Shown: piece by piece, positions 6,448 to 15,090 of the stretch | Numbering within the stretch: position 1 is the first letter of the stretch | Layout of the letters: each line of letters starts with the position of its first letter | Assembly: GCA_964547975.1 (NCBI GenBank) | Contig: CAZJRM010000102.1 | Span: 1-18,079, forward strand | Reading direction: 5' to 3' | Length of the DNA: 18,079 nucleotides | Origin: CAYJPV01 sp964547975 | GTDB taxonomy: Bacteria; Acidobacteriota; Vicinamibacteria; Vicinamibacterales; JAKQTR01 | Notes under the pieces: generated by a model | Database searches by the model: none | Told to the model about the DNA's origin: nothing | Seen by the model: only the letters and a program-made list of their open reading frames with translations | Translations under genes and position numbers: made by a program

Positions 6448-8007
6448 ATGACTCGGACACTGTTCAGGCGCGCGCTCATCGGCGCGATCGTGACCGTCGC
6501 GATGATGACGCCGGCGGCCGCACCGCAGAGACCGTTCGAGCCCACCTGGGACTCGCTGTCGCAGTACCAGGTTCCCGACTGGTTCCGCGATGCGAAATTC
6601 GGGATCTGGGCCCACTGGGGTCCGCAGTCCGTTCCCATGTGGGGTGACTGGTACGCCCGCCGGATGTACATGCCCGGTGACAAGGACTACCAGCATCACC
6701 TCGAGACCTACGGACATCCATCTGTCACGGGCTGGAAGGACATCATCCCGCTCTGGAAGGCCGAGAAGTGGGACCCGGAACGGCTGATGGCGCTCTACAA
6801 GAAGGCCGGCGCCCGGTACTTCGTGAGCATGGGCGTCCATCACGACAACTTCGACCTGTGGAACTCGACCACGCATCCGTGGAATGCGGTCAAGGTCGGC
6901 CCCCGGCGCGACGTGGTTGGCGAGTGGCAGAAAGCCGCCCGCGCGCAGGGCCTCCGCTTCGGCGTGTCCGAACACCTGGGCGCCAGCTTCACGTGGTTCC
7001 AGCCGAGCCGCGGCAGCGACCCGTCGGGGCCGCACGTCGGGAAACCCTACGACGGCGCCGACCCGAAGTACGAAGCGCTGTACCACTGGGCAGCCGCTCC
7101 CGGCGACACGGCGTGGTACAGCACGGATCCGCGGTGGCACCGCGAGTGGTTCACGCGCATCAAGGGCCTGGTCGACCAGTACCAGCCCGACTTGCTCTAC
7201 ACGGACGGCGCGCTCCCCTTCGGCGAGACCGGCCGCACGTTGCTCGCGCATTTCTACAACCAGAACCGTTCCGCGCACGGCGGACGCCTCGAGGCGGTCT
7301 ACACGCTGAAGGACTGGCGAACGCGGCCCGGCCACGGAGACTACGTGGAGGGCATCGGCGTGCAGGACGTCGAACGCGGTGGCCTGTCGGCCATCAAGCC
7401 CATGCCCTGGCAAACCGACACGTCCATCGGTGACTGGTTCTATAACAGGAACTGGAAGGCCAAAGACACCGGCGGCATGTACCGCTCGCCGGCCTGGGTG
7501 ATCCGGACACTCGCCGACATCGTCAGCAAGAACGGCAACATGCTGCTGAACGTCGTGCAACGGCCCGACGGCTCGCTCGACCCCGAGGTCGAAACGCTGC
7601 TCGAACAGGTGGGAACGTGGCTGGCCGTCAACGGCGAAGCGATTTACGCCACTCGGCCGTGGCGGGTCTACGGCGAAGGTGCCGTGACAACCGATGCCGG
7701 GCACTTCAAGGAGGACTTCGCGTTCTCGGCGGCCGACATCCGGTTCACCCAGTCGAAAGACGGCCGCACCGTCTATGCGATGGCGCTGGGCTGGCCTGCC
7801 GATGGCACGCTGACGGTCCGGGCGCTCGCGGCGCCGGGACCGAAGGTCGAACGTGTCGAACTGCTCGGCCACCAGGGGCCGCTCGCCTTCGCGCAGACGG
7901 AGGCCGGTCTACGGGTGACGTTGCCCGCCGTGCCGCTGAGCGAGATCGCGTGCGCGTTGCGGGTTTCCGGACGTGGCCTCGGAGCGCCCGCGGCCAGCAC
8001 CCGCTGA
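6448..8007 (+). CDS. Secreted GH29 alpha-L-fucosidase
   Basis: The 519-residue protein has an N-terminal signal peptide (about residues 1-25, hydrophobic run AIVTVAMM before TPAAA). The GH29 catalytic barrel shows WFRDAKFGIWAHWGP at 45-59, HHDNFDLWNS at 131-140, and the expected nucleophile D253 in LLYTDGALPF. A C-terminal beta-sandwich follows from about residue 420. GH29 enzymes remove terminal alpha-L-fucose, and some act on alpha-L-galactose. The start ATG has AGAAGGGA (6433-6440) 7 bases upstream. It is the last gene of the epimerase-kinase-nucleotidylyltransferase operon, which suggests that released sugar feeds that pathway. Its last 99 bp overlap the 3' end of the convergent GH97 gene. 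The acid/base residue was not assigned. Confidence 0.9.
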   Translation: MTRTLFRRALIGAIVTVAMMTPAAAPQRPFEPTWDSLSQYQVPDWFRDAKFGIWAHWGPQSVPMWGDWYARRMYMPGDKDYQHHLETYGHPSVTGWKDIIPLWKAEKWDPERLMALYKKAGARYFVSMGVHHDNFDLWNSTTHPWNAVKVGPRRDVVGEWQKAARAQGLRFGVSEHLGASFTWFQPSRGSDPSGPHVGKPYDGADPKYEALYHWAAAPGDTAWYSTDPRWHREWFTRIKGLVDQYQPDLLYTDGALPFGETGRTLLAHFYNQNRSAHGGRLEAVYTLKDWRTRPGHGDYVEGIGVQDVERGGLSAIKPMPWQTDTSIGDWFYNRNWKAKDTGGMYRSPAWVIRTLADIVSKNGNMLLNVVQRPDGSLDPEVETLLEQVGTWLAVNGEAIYATRPWRVYGEGAVTTDAGHFKEDFAFSAADIRFTQSKDGRTVYAMALGWPADGTLTVRALAAPGPKVERVELLGHQGPLAFAQTEAGLRVTLPAVPLSEIACALRVSGRGLGAPAASTR

Positions 8008-9888
8008 TTCAGGCGTCAGCACGACGGCCACGCCGCCGCGAGGCGGAAGCACGAACGACAGCGACTCGCCGGGCGCAATCCGGCGCTGTGTCCTGATGAT
8101 GTCGCGCGGGCCATTGCCGTCCGCGTACACATCGGCCACGTAGCGCGTGCCCGCCCCCAGCCTGTCCAGGGGGATGCGGACCTCGCGGCCCTCGTTGTTC
8201 GTGATGACGCCGATGAACCACTGGTCGCCGCGACGACGCGCGATGGCCACGTGATCGCCGGGGCGGCCGCTGAGCACCTTCGTGTCGTCCCAGACCGTCG
8301 GCAGACGCGAGAACCACTCCAGGCCCGGCGAGACGCCCTCGAACGACGCAGGGCGGTCGTACCAATACAGGAACTGGAGCGGGCTGTAGAGCACGACCGC
8401 GTGCGCCAACTGATAGCCCCACGTGTTCTTCAAACGCGGATCGAGCCAGCAGAACGTGTGGTCGCCGGCACCGGCAAGCATCCGGGTGAACGGCAGGATC
8501 GTGCCCTGCGTCGCATCGGGGAATTCTTCGTTCCCTCGGATGCCTTCCTGCGTGAGCAGGTTCGGATACGTCCGGCTCATACCCGTCGGCCGGAACTCGT
8601 CGTGGATGTCCAGCATGAGCCGGTGCCGCGCCGCCTTTGCGATCGCGCCGTAGAGCCACTCCGTCCAGGGCTGCGTGTGGACGTTGACGAACCCGTACTT
8701 CACGCCGACGATGCCCCAGCGGCTGTAGAGGGGAAGTACCTCGTCGAGTTGACGTTCCATCGCGCGGCGGTTGATGTACAGCCAGACGCCGATGCCCTTC
8801 GACTTCGCATAGGTGATGACGGAGGGCAAGTCGAGGCCCTGGTACTCCGGCTCGGGCCGCAGGCGCCTGGGGTCGATGCTGACACGACGCGCATCCGACG
8901 TTTCTTCGTACTCGTGGCCGTACCAGCCGGCGTCGTACTCGATGTACTGAAGCCCGTGTCGCACCGCGAAGTCGACCGCTTCCCGGCCCCCACGTGTCGA
9001 CAAGGTCACTTCCCGAAGCACTTTGCCCGGACGAATCCACTCGGTCGACACCACACGCGACGGCGGACTCAGGTTCTGGAGCAGGTAGTTGTGCTCCAGC
9101 AGTTCGCCCGGGGTCTCGCCCACGAAGACCACGCGCCACGGCGACGAATACGGCGCCCGGGCGGTCACCGGTCCCATGAGCCGGGCGCGCAAGGCATGCC
9201 GATCGCCCGCGAGGGGCGCGACGAACATCGATGACGAATGTTCGACGCCAGCCTCGGCAATCGCCGCCCAGATGCCGTCCGGCAACTCGGCCAGAAACGG
9301 CCGCTCCGATGCCTGGGCCATCTGGGCGATGGGCACCCGCTGGTACGCCGTCTGCGCCCGCGGCGTCTCCCACCCGAACGTCCACTCGGGGAATCGGAAC
9401 TCGGTCGCTTCATCACCGATGACGAACCCGCCCGGGGCCGCCTGTGCGGGCACGCGATAACGGAACGCCACGCCTTCGTCGTACGCGCGGAACTCGAGAA
9501 TGAGGCTGCGGCGCGGTGGAATCGTCTCACGGACTTCGACCGTGAGGGCGTTGAACCGGTCCGGGAACTCGCGCCGCTCGCCGTAGGGCGGTCGCCAGGC
9601 GGACCGCCGTTCCGAGCGCGCCGTTCGGACGACGGCCATGCTCGAGTCAAGGCGCGGCGCGCCTTCGAAGACGAGGCCGAGGCCCGACGGCCGAAGGACG
9701 GTACGGCCGCCCAGCGTCACCGCGTACGTCGGCCGTCCGGACGACACGTCCACGCTCACGGCCAGCTGCCCCGACGGCGACACGACTCGCAGGGCTGTGG
9801 AAGGAGCCGGTGCCTGCGCCGTGCTCGCGCCTGCCGACGCGATGACGAGCGTCACGATCAGCGACACGCAGGCCCGTCGTCGGCACAT
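7909..9888 (-). CDS. Secreted GH97 glycoside hydrolase, atypical active site
   Basis: The 659-residue protein begins with a signal peptide (residues 1-25, LIVTLVIASAGASTAQA). It has the three-part GH97 layout: an N-terminal beta-sandwich (about 30-275), a barrel starting at STEWIRPGK (281-289), then a C-terminal sandwich. Signature segments are YIEYDAGWYG (315-324), VGVKYGFV (394-401), DIHDEFRPTG (427-436), RTYPNLLTQEG (439-449) and RGNEE (451-455). Glycine stands at position 399, where retaining GH97 alpha-galactosidases have the nucleophile Asp, and the GEHH base region of inverting SusB-type enzymes is replaced by HTQPW. Specificity is therefore open. The start ATG at 9888 has AGGGAGG 5 bases upstream. 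The expected end is near VVLTPE (about residue 627), but the frame runs 32 residues further into the fucosidase gene. It is the last gene of the minus-strand operon. Confidence 0.85.
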   Translation of the reverse strand: MCRRRACVSLIVTLVIASAGASTAQAPAPSTALRVVSPSGQLAVSVDVSSGRPTYAVTLGGRTVLRPSGLGLVFEGAPRLDSSMAVVRTARSERRSAWRPPYGERREFPDRFNALTVEVRETIPPRRSLILEFRAYDEGVAFRYRVPAQAAPGGFVIGDEATEFRFPEWTFGWETPRAQTAYQRVPIAQMAQASERPFLAELPDGIWAAIAEAGVEHSSSMFVAPLAGDRHALRARLMGPVTARAPYSSPWRVVFVGETPGELLEHNYLLQNLSPPSRVVSTEWIRPGKVLREVTLSTRGGREAVDFAVRHGLQYIEYDAGWYGHEYEETSDARRVSIDPRRLRPEPEYQGLDLPSVITYAKSKGIGVWLYINRRAMERQLDEVLPLYSRWGIVGVKYGFVNVHTQPWTEWLYGAIAKAARHRLMLDIHDEFRPTGMSRTYPNLLTQEGIRGNEEFPDATQGTILPFTRMLAGAGDHTFCWLDPRLKNTWGYQLAHAVVLYSPLQFLYWYDRPASFEGVSPGLEWFSRLPTVWDDTKVLSGRPGDHVAIARRRGDQWFIGVITNNEGREVRIPLDRLGAGTRYVADVYADGNGPRDIIRTQRRIAPGESLSFVLPPRGGVAVVLTPESAGAGRGRSEATSGNPQRARDLAQRHGGQRHP

Positions 9889-9893
9889 GTCCG

Positions 9894-9900
9894 CCTCCCT
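9894..9900 (-). promoter_or_regulatory. Shine-Dalgarno of the GH97 gene
   Basis: AGGGAGG on the minus strand lies 5 bases before the ATG at 9888, in the 23-bp gap after the GH42 stop. It fixes the start although the same frame stays open for 1 kb further upstream. Confidence 0.7.
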
Positions 9901-9911
9901 GCGCGTGCGCG

Positions 9912-12098
9912 TCACGCGCGCTCGAGAATGAACGACGCGAACGGCGCCAGCGTCGTCCGGCCCGTCAGCACGCGACCGTCCTCGATGTCTTTCAGGCGCA
10001 GCGCGCCCAGATCGACCTCCCTGGCCTGACGGCGGAAGTTGTGCAGGAAGTAGAACGTGCGTCCGCCCCCGGACCGCTTCTGCACGGTCACGCCCTCGGG
10101 GAGATCGATCTCGAGGCACGTCGACACTCCCGCCTGCCTGACGAGCCCGCGCGTGAACGTGTCGAGGAACGAATCGCCGGCGGGGCGTGTCGCGAGGTAG
10201 TACACACGGCCCTTCCCCACCGTGTTCACCGTCAGCGTCGGCATCCCCGCGTAGAAGTCCGTGGCGTAGGTCGCGAGCGCCGTCGCGCCTTCCAGGTGCA
10301 CACGTTCGCAGTAGTCCCTCACGGGATGCTCTCCGGCGAGCCCGAGCGAGTTCCCTGCGGCGGGCACGATCTTCTGCACCGCATCCGGGTACAACGAGTC
10401 GATCTCCTCCGACCAGACGCCGGCGAGTTTCCGCAGACCGCCGCCGGGCCAGCCGCCACGCAGCACGAGTTCGGTGTCGTTGACGATGCCGGAAAGATAC
10501 GTGAGGACGAGCGTGCCGCCGTTGCGCACGAAGGTGTCGAGTCGGTCGGCGACGCCGGGTTTCAGCATGAACAACATCGGCGCCACGACCACCTTGTAGC
10601 GGTCGAACGACGACAGGCTCTCGATGATGTCCACCGGGATGCCGAGTTTCCAGAACGGCCGGTAGTGGCTCTGGCACGTCTCGAGGTACTCGCGGTCGAA
10701 CTCCGAGCGACCCGCGCCTTGTCTCGGGCCCTGGGTATACATGATCGCCCAGCGCACTTCCCAGTCGTAGATGAGCCCGACCTCCGGGCGTACCGTGGTG
10801 CCGACGATCGCATCGAGCTTCTTGAGAAACGCGCCATGCGTGGCCACGTCCTGGAAGACACGCGTCTTCTCGGCTTCGCCGTGGTCGACGACCGCGCCGT
10901 GCATCTTCTCGAACGCGCCGAGGCTCTTGCGCCACTGGAAGTACATCGTCGCGTCAGCGCCGTGACCGATGGCGAGCAGCATCTCCTGCCGGTGCTGGCC
11001 GGGCTTCTTCAACTGCGGTGTCGGCTGCCAGTTGGTGTGCGACGGCGTGGATTCCATCAGGATGAACGGCAGCCCGCCCTTCATCGAGCGATAGAGATCG
11101 TGGTGCAGGGAGAGGTTCACCGCCTGCCGCCACGATTCTTCGCCGTGCAGCGTCGGGTACGCATCCCAGGACATCCGGTCGCTGATGTCGGTGAATCGCC
11201 AGTAGTCGAGGCCGACGAACGTGCTCATCATGTTCGTCGTGACGGGCAGCGCGGGCGTCGCCGCCTTGAGCGGCGCGATCTCGGCCTTCATGAAATCCAC
11301 GGTCTGGTAGGTCGTGAACCGGTCCCAGTCCAGTTTCAGGCCGTCCACCGGGCTCTCGCGCGGGTCGATCTGCTCCCACGCCTGGTACGTCTGGCTCCAG
11401 AACGCCGCCCACCACGCGCGGTTCATGCGTTCGAGCGTCCCGTACTTCGTCTGCAGCCACGTGCGGAACGCGCCGAGGCAGTAGTCGCAGTAACACGTGC
11501 CGCTGTATTCGTTCGAGATGTGCCAGCCGGCCAGCGCCTTGTGCCCTCTGTAACGTTCCGCCAGCTTCGTGTTGATGGTGCGGACCTTGTCGCGGTAAAC
11601 CGGCGACGTGAAGCAATGGTTGTGTCGCTGGCCGTGGAGTTCGCGCTGCCCGGCGCGGTTGATGCGGCGCACTTCCGGGTACTTCTCGGACATCCACCGG
11701 GGTTTCGCGCCGCTCGGCGTCGCGAGAAACGCGTAGAAGCCGTGGGCCGCCAGCCGGTTCATGATGTCGTCGAGCCACGCGAACTCGAACCGGCCTTCCT
11801 CTGGCTCGAGCGTCGCCCACGCGAAGATGCCGACGGAGAACGTGTTGCAGCCTGACTTCTCCATCAGGCGGACGTCTTCGTCGATGACCGCCGGTTCGTG
11901 GAGCCACTGGTCCGGGTTCCAGTCGCCGCCATGAAGCATGTGCGGGAACCCGGGGATGACCGGCGGATACCGGTCCGGCAGGCCCGCGCCGCCACCCTGG
12001 GACGCGAGCGCGACCAGGCGTCCCGGCAGCGCCAGGAACGCCGTGGCACTCAAGGCGGTCTTCAGGAACGGACGACGACCGAGCGTGAGGTGTGACAC
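9912..12098 (-). CDS. Exported GH42 beta-galactosidase
   Basis: The 728-residue protein starts with a twin-arginine-like leader (GRRPFLKTALSATAFLALPG, residues 7-26). GH42 signatures follow: HGGDWNPDQW (56-65), GWHISNEYSG with acid/base E197, and FILMES with nucleophile E349. The four zinc-binding cysteines seen in GH42 are all present: C162, C202, C204 and C207 (CYCDYC). A central glutamine-amidotransferase-like domain (about 440-640) and a small C-terminal sandwich complete the usual three-domain trimer-forming enzyme. It cleaves terminal beta-D-galactose, here probably from galactan or arabinogalactan side chains. The start is GTG at 12098. An ATG two bases upstream is out of frame, and GGAGG stands 5 bases before the GTG. 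It lies 26 bp after the GH105 gene and 23 bp before the GH97 gene. Confidence 0.9.
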   Translation of the reverse strand: MSHLTLGRRPFLKTALSATAFLALPGRLVALASQGGGAGLPDRYPPVIPGFPHMLHGGDWNPDQWLHEPAVIDEDVRLMEKSGCNTFSVGIFAWATLEPEEGRFEFAWLDDIMNRLAAHGFYAFLATPSGAKPRWMSEKYPEVRRINRAGQRELHGQRHNHCFTSPVYRDKVRTINTKLAERYRGHKALAGWHISNEYSGTCYCDYCLGAFRTWLQTKYGTLERMNRAWWAAFWSQTYQAWEQIDPRESPVDGLKLDWDRFTTYQTVDFMKAEIAPLKAATPALPVTTNMMSTFVGLDYWRFTDISDRMSWDAYPTLHGEESWRQAVNLSLHHDLYRSMKGGLPFILMESTPSHTNWQPTPQLKKPGQHRQEMLLAIGHGADATMYFQWRKSLGAFEKMHGAVVDHGEAEKTRVFQDVATHGAFLKKLDAIVGTTVRPEVGLIYDWEVRWAIMYTQGPRQGAGRSEFDREYLETCQSHYRPFWKLGIPVDIIESLSSFDRYKVVVAPMLFMLKPGVADRLDTFVRNGGTLVLTYLSGIVNDTELVLRGGWPGGGLRKLAGVWSEEIDSLYPDAVQKIVPAAGNSLGLAGEHPVRDYCERVHLEGATALATYATDFYAGMPTLTVNTVGKGRVYYLATRPAGDSFLDTFTRGLVRQAGVSTCLEIDLPEGVTVQKRSGGGRTFYFLHNFRRQAREVDLGALRLKDIEDGRVLTGRTTLAPFASFILERA

Positions 12099-12103
12099 AT
12101 CAG

Positions 12104-12108
12104 CCTCC
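12104..12108 (-). promoter_or_regulatory. Shine-Dalgarno selecting the GTG start of the GH42 gene
   Basis: GGAGG on the minus strand is 5 bases before GTG at 12098. The overlapping ATG at 12100 is in another frame, so this site and the Tat-like leader decide for GTG. Confidence 0.65.
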
Positions 12109-12124
12109 GAGGCGGAAGAGTGGT

Positions 12125-13504
12125 TCAGCGATAGAGTTGCAGCGCGCTGTCGTTGATCTCGAGCCGGTGCGTCTTGATCAGCGTGATGACCTGCGCGCCG
12201 GCGAGAAGCGTCGGGCCATAACCGTGAGCGGCGTACGGGCTCGTCGGCCGATGGTAGTAGAACGCCGGGTCGAAGCCCATGCCCGTCCCGACGCACGTGC
12301 CTTCGACCTGTCCCTGCGCGTTGACCTTCGTCGACACCGCGTGCCAGCCGAGCAGGACGGCGGGGCCGTAGGCCACCGGATCGATCCAGCCGCGATCGAT
12401 GGCTCTCGCCATGGCATACGTGTAGATCGCGGTGGCGGAGGTCTCGAGGTACGAATCTTCGCGATCGAGGAGCTGGTGCCAGAAGCCGCTGCCGGACTGC
12501 CGCGCGGCCAGCCCGCGCACGTGACGTTTCAGCAGGTCGAGCACCTCGGCGCGCCCCGCGTGGTCGGCCGGCAGCACGTCGAGCAGTTCCACGAGCGTCA
12601 TGACCGCCCAGCCGTTCGCCCGGGCCCAGTAGTACTCGGGGTGATCGGTCATGCCCTGCACCCAGCCGTGCATGAACAGGCCGCGCTCCCTGTTGAACAT
12701 GCGCTGCGCGAACTGCCGCACCTGCAGCACGGCATCGTCGAAGTACACCCGGTCGCCCGTCAGCGCGCCCATCTGCGCCAGAGCCGGCACGCTCATGTAG
12801 AGGTCGTCGAGCCAGATGGTGTCGGGATGCGGGCGGTTTCGCGCCAGCGTCCGATCGGACAGGCGGAACTCCTTGGTCCTGATGTAGTCGATGTAGTGGT
12901 CGATGAGGGGCCGAAGATCGCCCTGGATCCCCGCGCGCTGGGCCTTGATCATCGAGGCGCACATCGACCCGGCATCGTCCAGCGCGCGGGGGCTGAAGAC
13001 CGAACGCAGCGGCGAGCGCGGACCTGGCGGGGCCTTCAGCCGGACGCGCACCTCGCGGGCCGCGTCGGCCACGAGGCCCAGGCGCTTCGACACGTACTCA
13101 CGATACCGGGGATCACCCGTCACCTCCGACGCCAGCAGCATCCCCGTGTAGGTCACGCCCCATTCGTAGCTGATCGGCCGGAACGCGCCCGGCTCGAACT
13201 CGTGGTCGGCCGCCAGCGCCGCCAGGTCGGTCACGGGAGTGGCCGATCCGCGGTTCACGAACCGCGCCGGCGTCTCACGTTCGAGGTAGCCGTGAATCCG
13301 CCGCAGCACCCCGGCCACCGCATCGACGGTGACGGGCCCGTACGGCACCGGATAGGCGGCCTTGAGCAGATGCAAGGGCGTGTTGCTGTCCGTGGCCGCC
13401 TGCGGAGCCTGGGCGGCCGCGGAGGCCGCCAGGCACCCGATGGCGCACGCCACGGCACACGCCACGCTCACGAAACGCCGACGGACCGTTCGAGTACGGT
13501 TCAT
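12125..13504 (-). CDS. Secreted GH105/GH88-type unsaturated uronyl hydrolase
   Basis: The 459-residue protein has a signal peptide (residues 1-32, with AIGCLAASAAAQA before the cut). The mature part is an alpha/alpha six-hairpin barrel. The GH105/YteR-like motif WLDDLYMSVPALAQMG (231-246) holds the catalytic Asp region (D233/D234), and YYWARANGWAVMTLVELL (291-308) is the other family signature. A further Asp pair (ALDDAGSM, 174-181) lies where the substrate-binding Asp is expected. These enzymes hydrate and cleave the 4,5-unsaturated galacturonyl unit left by rhamnogalacturonan or pectate lyases. ATG at 13504 lies only 4 bp after the GH51 stop, so it is probably translated by coupling; the only ribosome-like site is a weak GGTGA. 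It points the operon towards pectic substrates. Assignment between GH105 and GH88 is likely GH105 but not proven. Confidence 0.8.
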   Translation of the reverse strand: MNRTRTVRRRFVSVACAVACAIGCLAASAAAQAPQAATDSNTPLHLLKAAYPVPYGPVTVDAVAGVLRRIHGYLERETPARFVNRGSATPVTDLAALAADHEFEPGAFRPISYEWGVTYTGMLLASEVTGDPRYREYVSKRLGLVADAAREVRVRLKAPPGPRSPLRSVFSPRALDDAGSMCASMIKAQRAGIQGDLRPLIDHYIDYIRTKEFRLSDRTLARNRPHPDTIWLDDLYMSVPALAQMGALTGDRVYFDDAVLQVRQFAQRMFNRERGLFMHGWVQGMTDHPEYYWARANGWAVMTLVELLDVLPADHAGRAEVLDLLKRHVRGLAARQSGSGFWHQLLDREDSYLETSATAIYTYAMARAIDRGWIDPVAYGPAVLLGWHAVSTKVNAQGQVEGTCVGTGMGFDPAFYYHRPTSPYAAHGYGPTLLAGAQVITLIKTHRLEINDSALQLYR

Positions 13505-13508
13505 GAGG

Positions 13509-15083
13509 TCACCGCAGCTCCACGAGCGCCACCGACTTCGCCGGCAGCGTCACCTCGAAGGATCCCTTCGCGACCTTCAGGCCGGCGAGCGGCGCGGGAC
13601 TCACCGTCTCGGGCGCCGCAAACGTGTTGTGCGCGTTCATGGCCGCGGCGGTGAGCACCCGGCCCGTCGCGGTCGTCGCCGCCGCGCCGCTCAGCGTCAC
13701 ATTCAGCGTCACGGCGCGGGTGGGATGGACGTTCGCGAACGACACGGCGATCCGCCCGTCCGCCGCCCGCGTGGCAGACGCGCTGACGCCGGGGATGCTG
13801 GTGGTCCCGAAGGTGTAGTCGGGCGCCTGCATCTCGATGGGCAGGAACGTCCCCCCCTGGTGGACCTTGAACATCTCGAACACCCAGTAGGTGGGCGTCC
13901 TGACCATTTTCGCCTTGTCCGTGAGGATCATCGCCTGCAGCACGTTGATCGTCTGCGCGATATTGGCCATCGACACCCGATCGGCGTGACGGTGGAAGAT
14001 GTGAAAGTTCAGCGCCGCGACCAGCGCGTCGCGCAACGTGTTCTGCTGGTACAGGAAGCCCGGTTCGGTGCCCGGTTCGACGTCGTACCAGGTGCCCCAC
14101 TCGTCCACGACGATGCCGATCCGCTTCTGGGGATCGGTCTTGTCCATGATGGCCGAGTGTTTCGTGATGAACTCGTCCATCCGCAACGTGCGCGACAGCG
14201 TCGAGAACCACTGGTCTTCGCCGAACACCGTGGCGGAGCCCTTCTTCGACCAGTCGCCCGTCGGCAACGTGTAGTAATGCAGGGACAGGCCGTTCATCCG
14301 GCGGCCGGCCCGTTCCATCATGACCTCGGTCCAGTTGAAGTTGGACGCATCGGCTCCGGCGGCGATGCGGGCAATGGGCCTGGTGCGATCGTAGTTCTTG
14401 ATGAACGTGTTGTACTTCCGGTACTCGTCGCCGTAGTACTCGGCGCGCATGTTGCCGCCGCAGCCCCAGGGCTCGTTGCCGATGCCGAAGTACGGCAGGT
14501 GCCAGGGTTTCTCGCGGCCGTTCTGCCGGCGCAGGTTCGCCATGGGCGAAATCGCGTCCGACGTCATGTACTCGATCCACTCCATCATTTCCTGCGGCGT
14601 ACCGCTGCCCACGTTGCCCGTGATGTAGGCTTTCGTCCCGAGCTGGTCCACCAGGTCGAAGAACTCGTGCGTGCCGAAGTGGTTGTTCTCGACGACGCCA
14701 CCCCAGTGGGTGTTGATCATCGAGGGCCGCTTCTCGCGGGGACCGATGCCGTCCTTCCAGTGATACTCGTCGGCGAAACACCCGCCAGGCCAGCGGAGCA
14801 CGGGGACGTTCAGTGCCTTGAGCGCCGCGACGACATCGTTGCGGATACCGCGGGTGTTGGGAATCGGAGAGTCGAGCCCCACCCAGAGGCCTTCGTAGAT
14901 GCCACGGCCGAGGTGTTCGGCGAAATGGCCGTAGATGTCCGGGTTGACGACGGAACCCGGCTGGTCGGCGCGCACGGTCGCCGCGACGACGGTCTGCGGT
15001 GTGGCAGCCGTCCCCTGTCCGAGAATCCGGGAGCCGGGTACGAGAAGGAGGAGCGCAATCGGAGCGGCATAGTACAGCTTCAT
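13509..15083 (-). CDS. Secreted GH51 alpha-L-arabinofuranosidase
   Basis: The 524-residue protein begins with a signal peptide (residues 1-24, PIALLLLVPGSRILG). The GH51 barrel carries YGHFAEHLGRGIYEGLWVG (51-69), LRWPGGCFADEYHW (96-109), GIGNEPWGCGG with acid/base E204, and VVDEWGTW with nucleophile E328. A C-terminal beta-sandwich (about 390-524) follows. It releases terminal alpha-L-arabinofuranose from arabinan, arabinoxylan or arabinogalactan. Many GH51 enzymes are cytoplasmic, so the signal peptide is notable. ATG at 15083 is preferred over an in-frame upstream start at 15149 because it begins directly with the signal peptide and because a promoter overlaps the upstream stretch. No Shine-Dalgarno is present and the predicted transcript start is at or next to the ATG. 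First gene of the four-hydrolase operon. Confidence 0.9.
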   Translation of the reverse strand: MKLYYAAPIALLLLVPGSRILGQGTAATPQTVVAATVRADQPGSVVNPDIYGHFAEHLGRGIYEGLWVGLDSPIPNTRGIRNDVVAALKALNVPVLRWPGGCFADEYHWKDGIGPREKRPSMINTHWGGVVENNHFGTHEFFDLVDQLGTKAYITGNVGSGTPQEMMEWIEYMTSDAISPMANLRRQNGREKPWHLPYFGIGNEPWGCGGNMRAEYYGDEYRKYNTFIKNYDRTRPIARIAAGADASNFNWTEVMMERAGRRMNGLSLHYYTLPTGDWSKKGSATVFGEDQWFSTLSRTLRMDEFITKHSAIMDKTDPQKRIGIVVDEWGTWYDVEPGTEPGFLYQQNTLRDALVAALNFHIFHRHADRVSMANIAQTINVLQAMILTDKAKMVRTPTYWVFEMFKVHQGGTFLPIEMQAPDYTFGTTSIPGVSASATRAADGRIAVSFANVHPTRAVTLNVTLSGAAATTATGRVLTAAAMNAHNTFAAPETVSPAPLAGLKVAKGSFEVTLPAKSVALVELR

Positions 15084-15090
15084 GGCGGCG

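Noticed and set aside
9889..10935. N-terminal extension of the GH97 frame by 349 residues
   Set aside because: The extension lies opposite no motif and overlaps the GH42 gene in another frame; the signal peptide and GGAGG at 9894-9898 place the start at 9888.
12099..12962. N-terminal extension of the GH42 frame
   Set aside because: It overlaps the GH105 gene out of frame and has no domain; the Tat-like leader and ribosome site place the start at GTG 12098.
12092..13654. 520-residue plus-strand frame opposite the GH105 gene
   Set aside because: Composition is antisense-like and no family motif is present. The minus-strand GH105 protein has a signal peptide and catalytic motifs.
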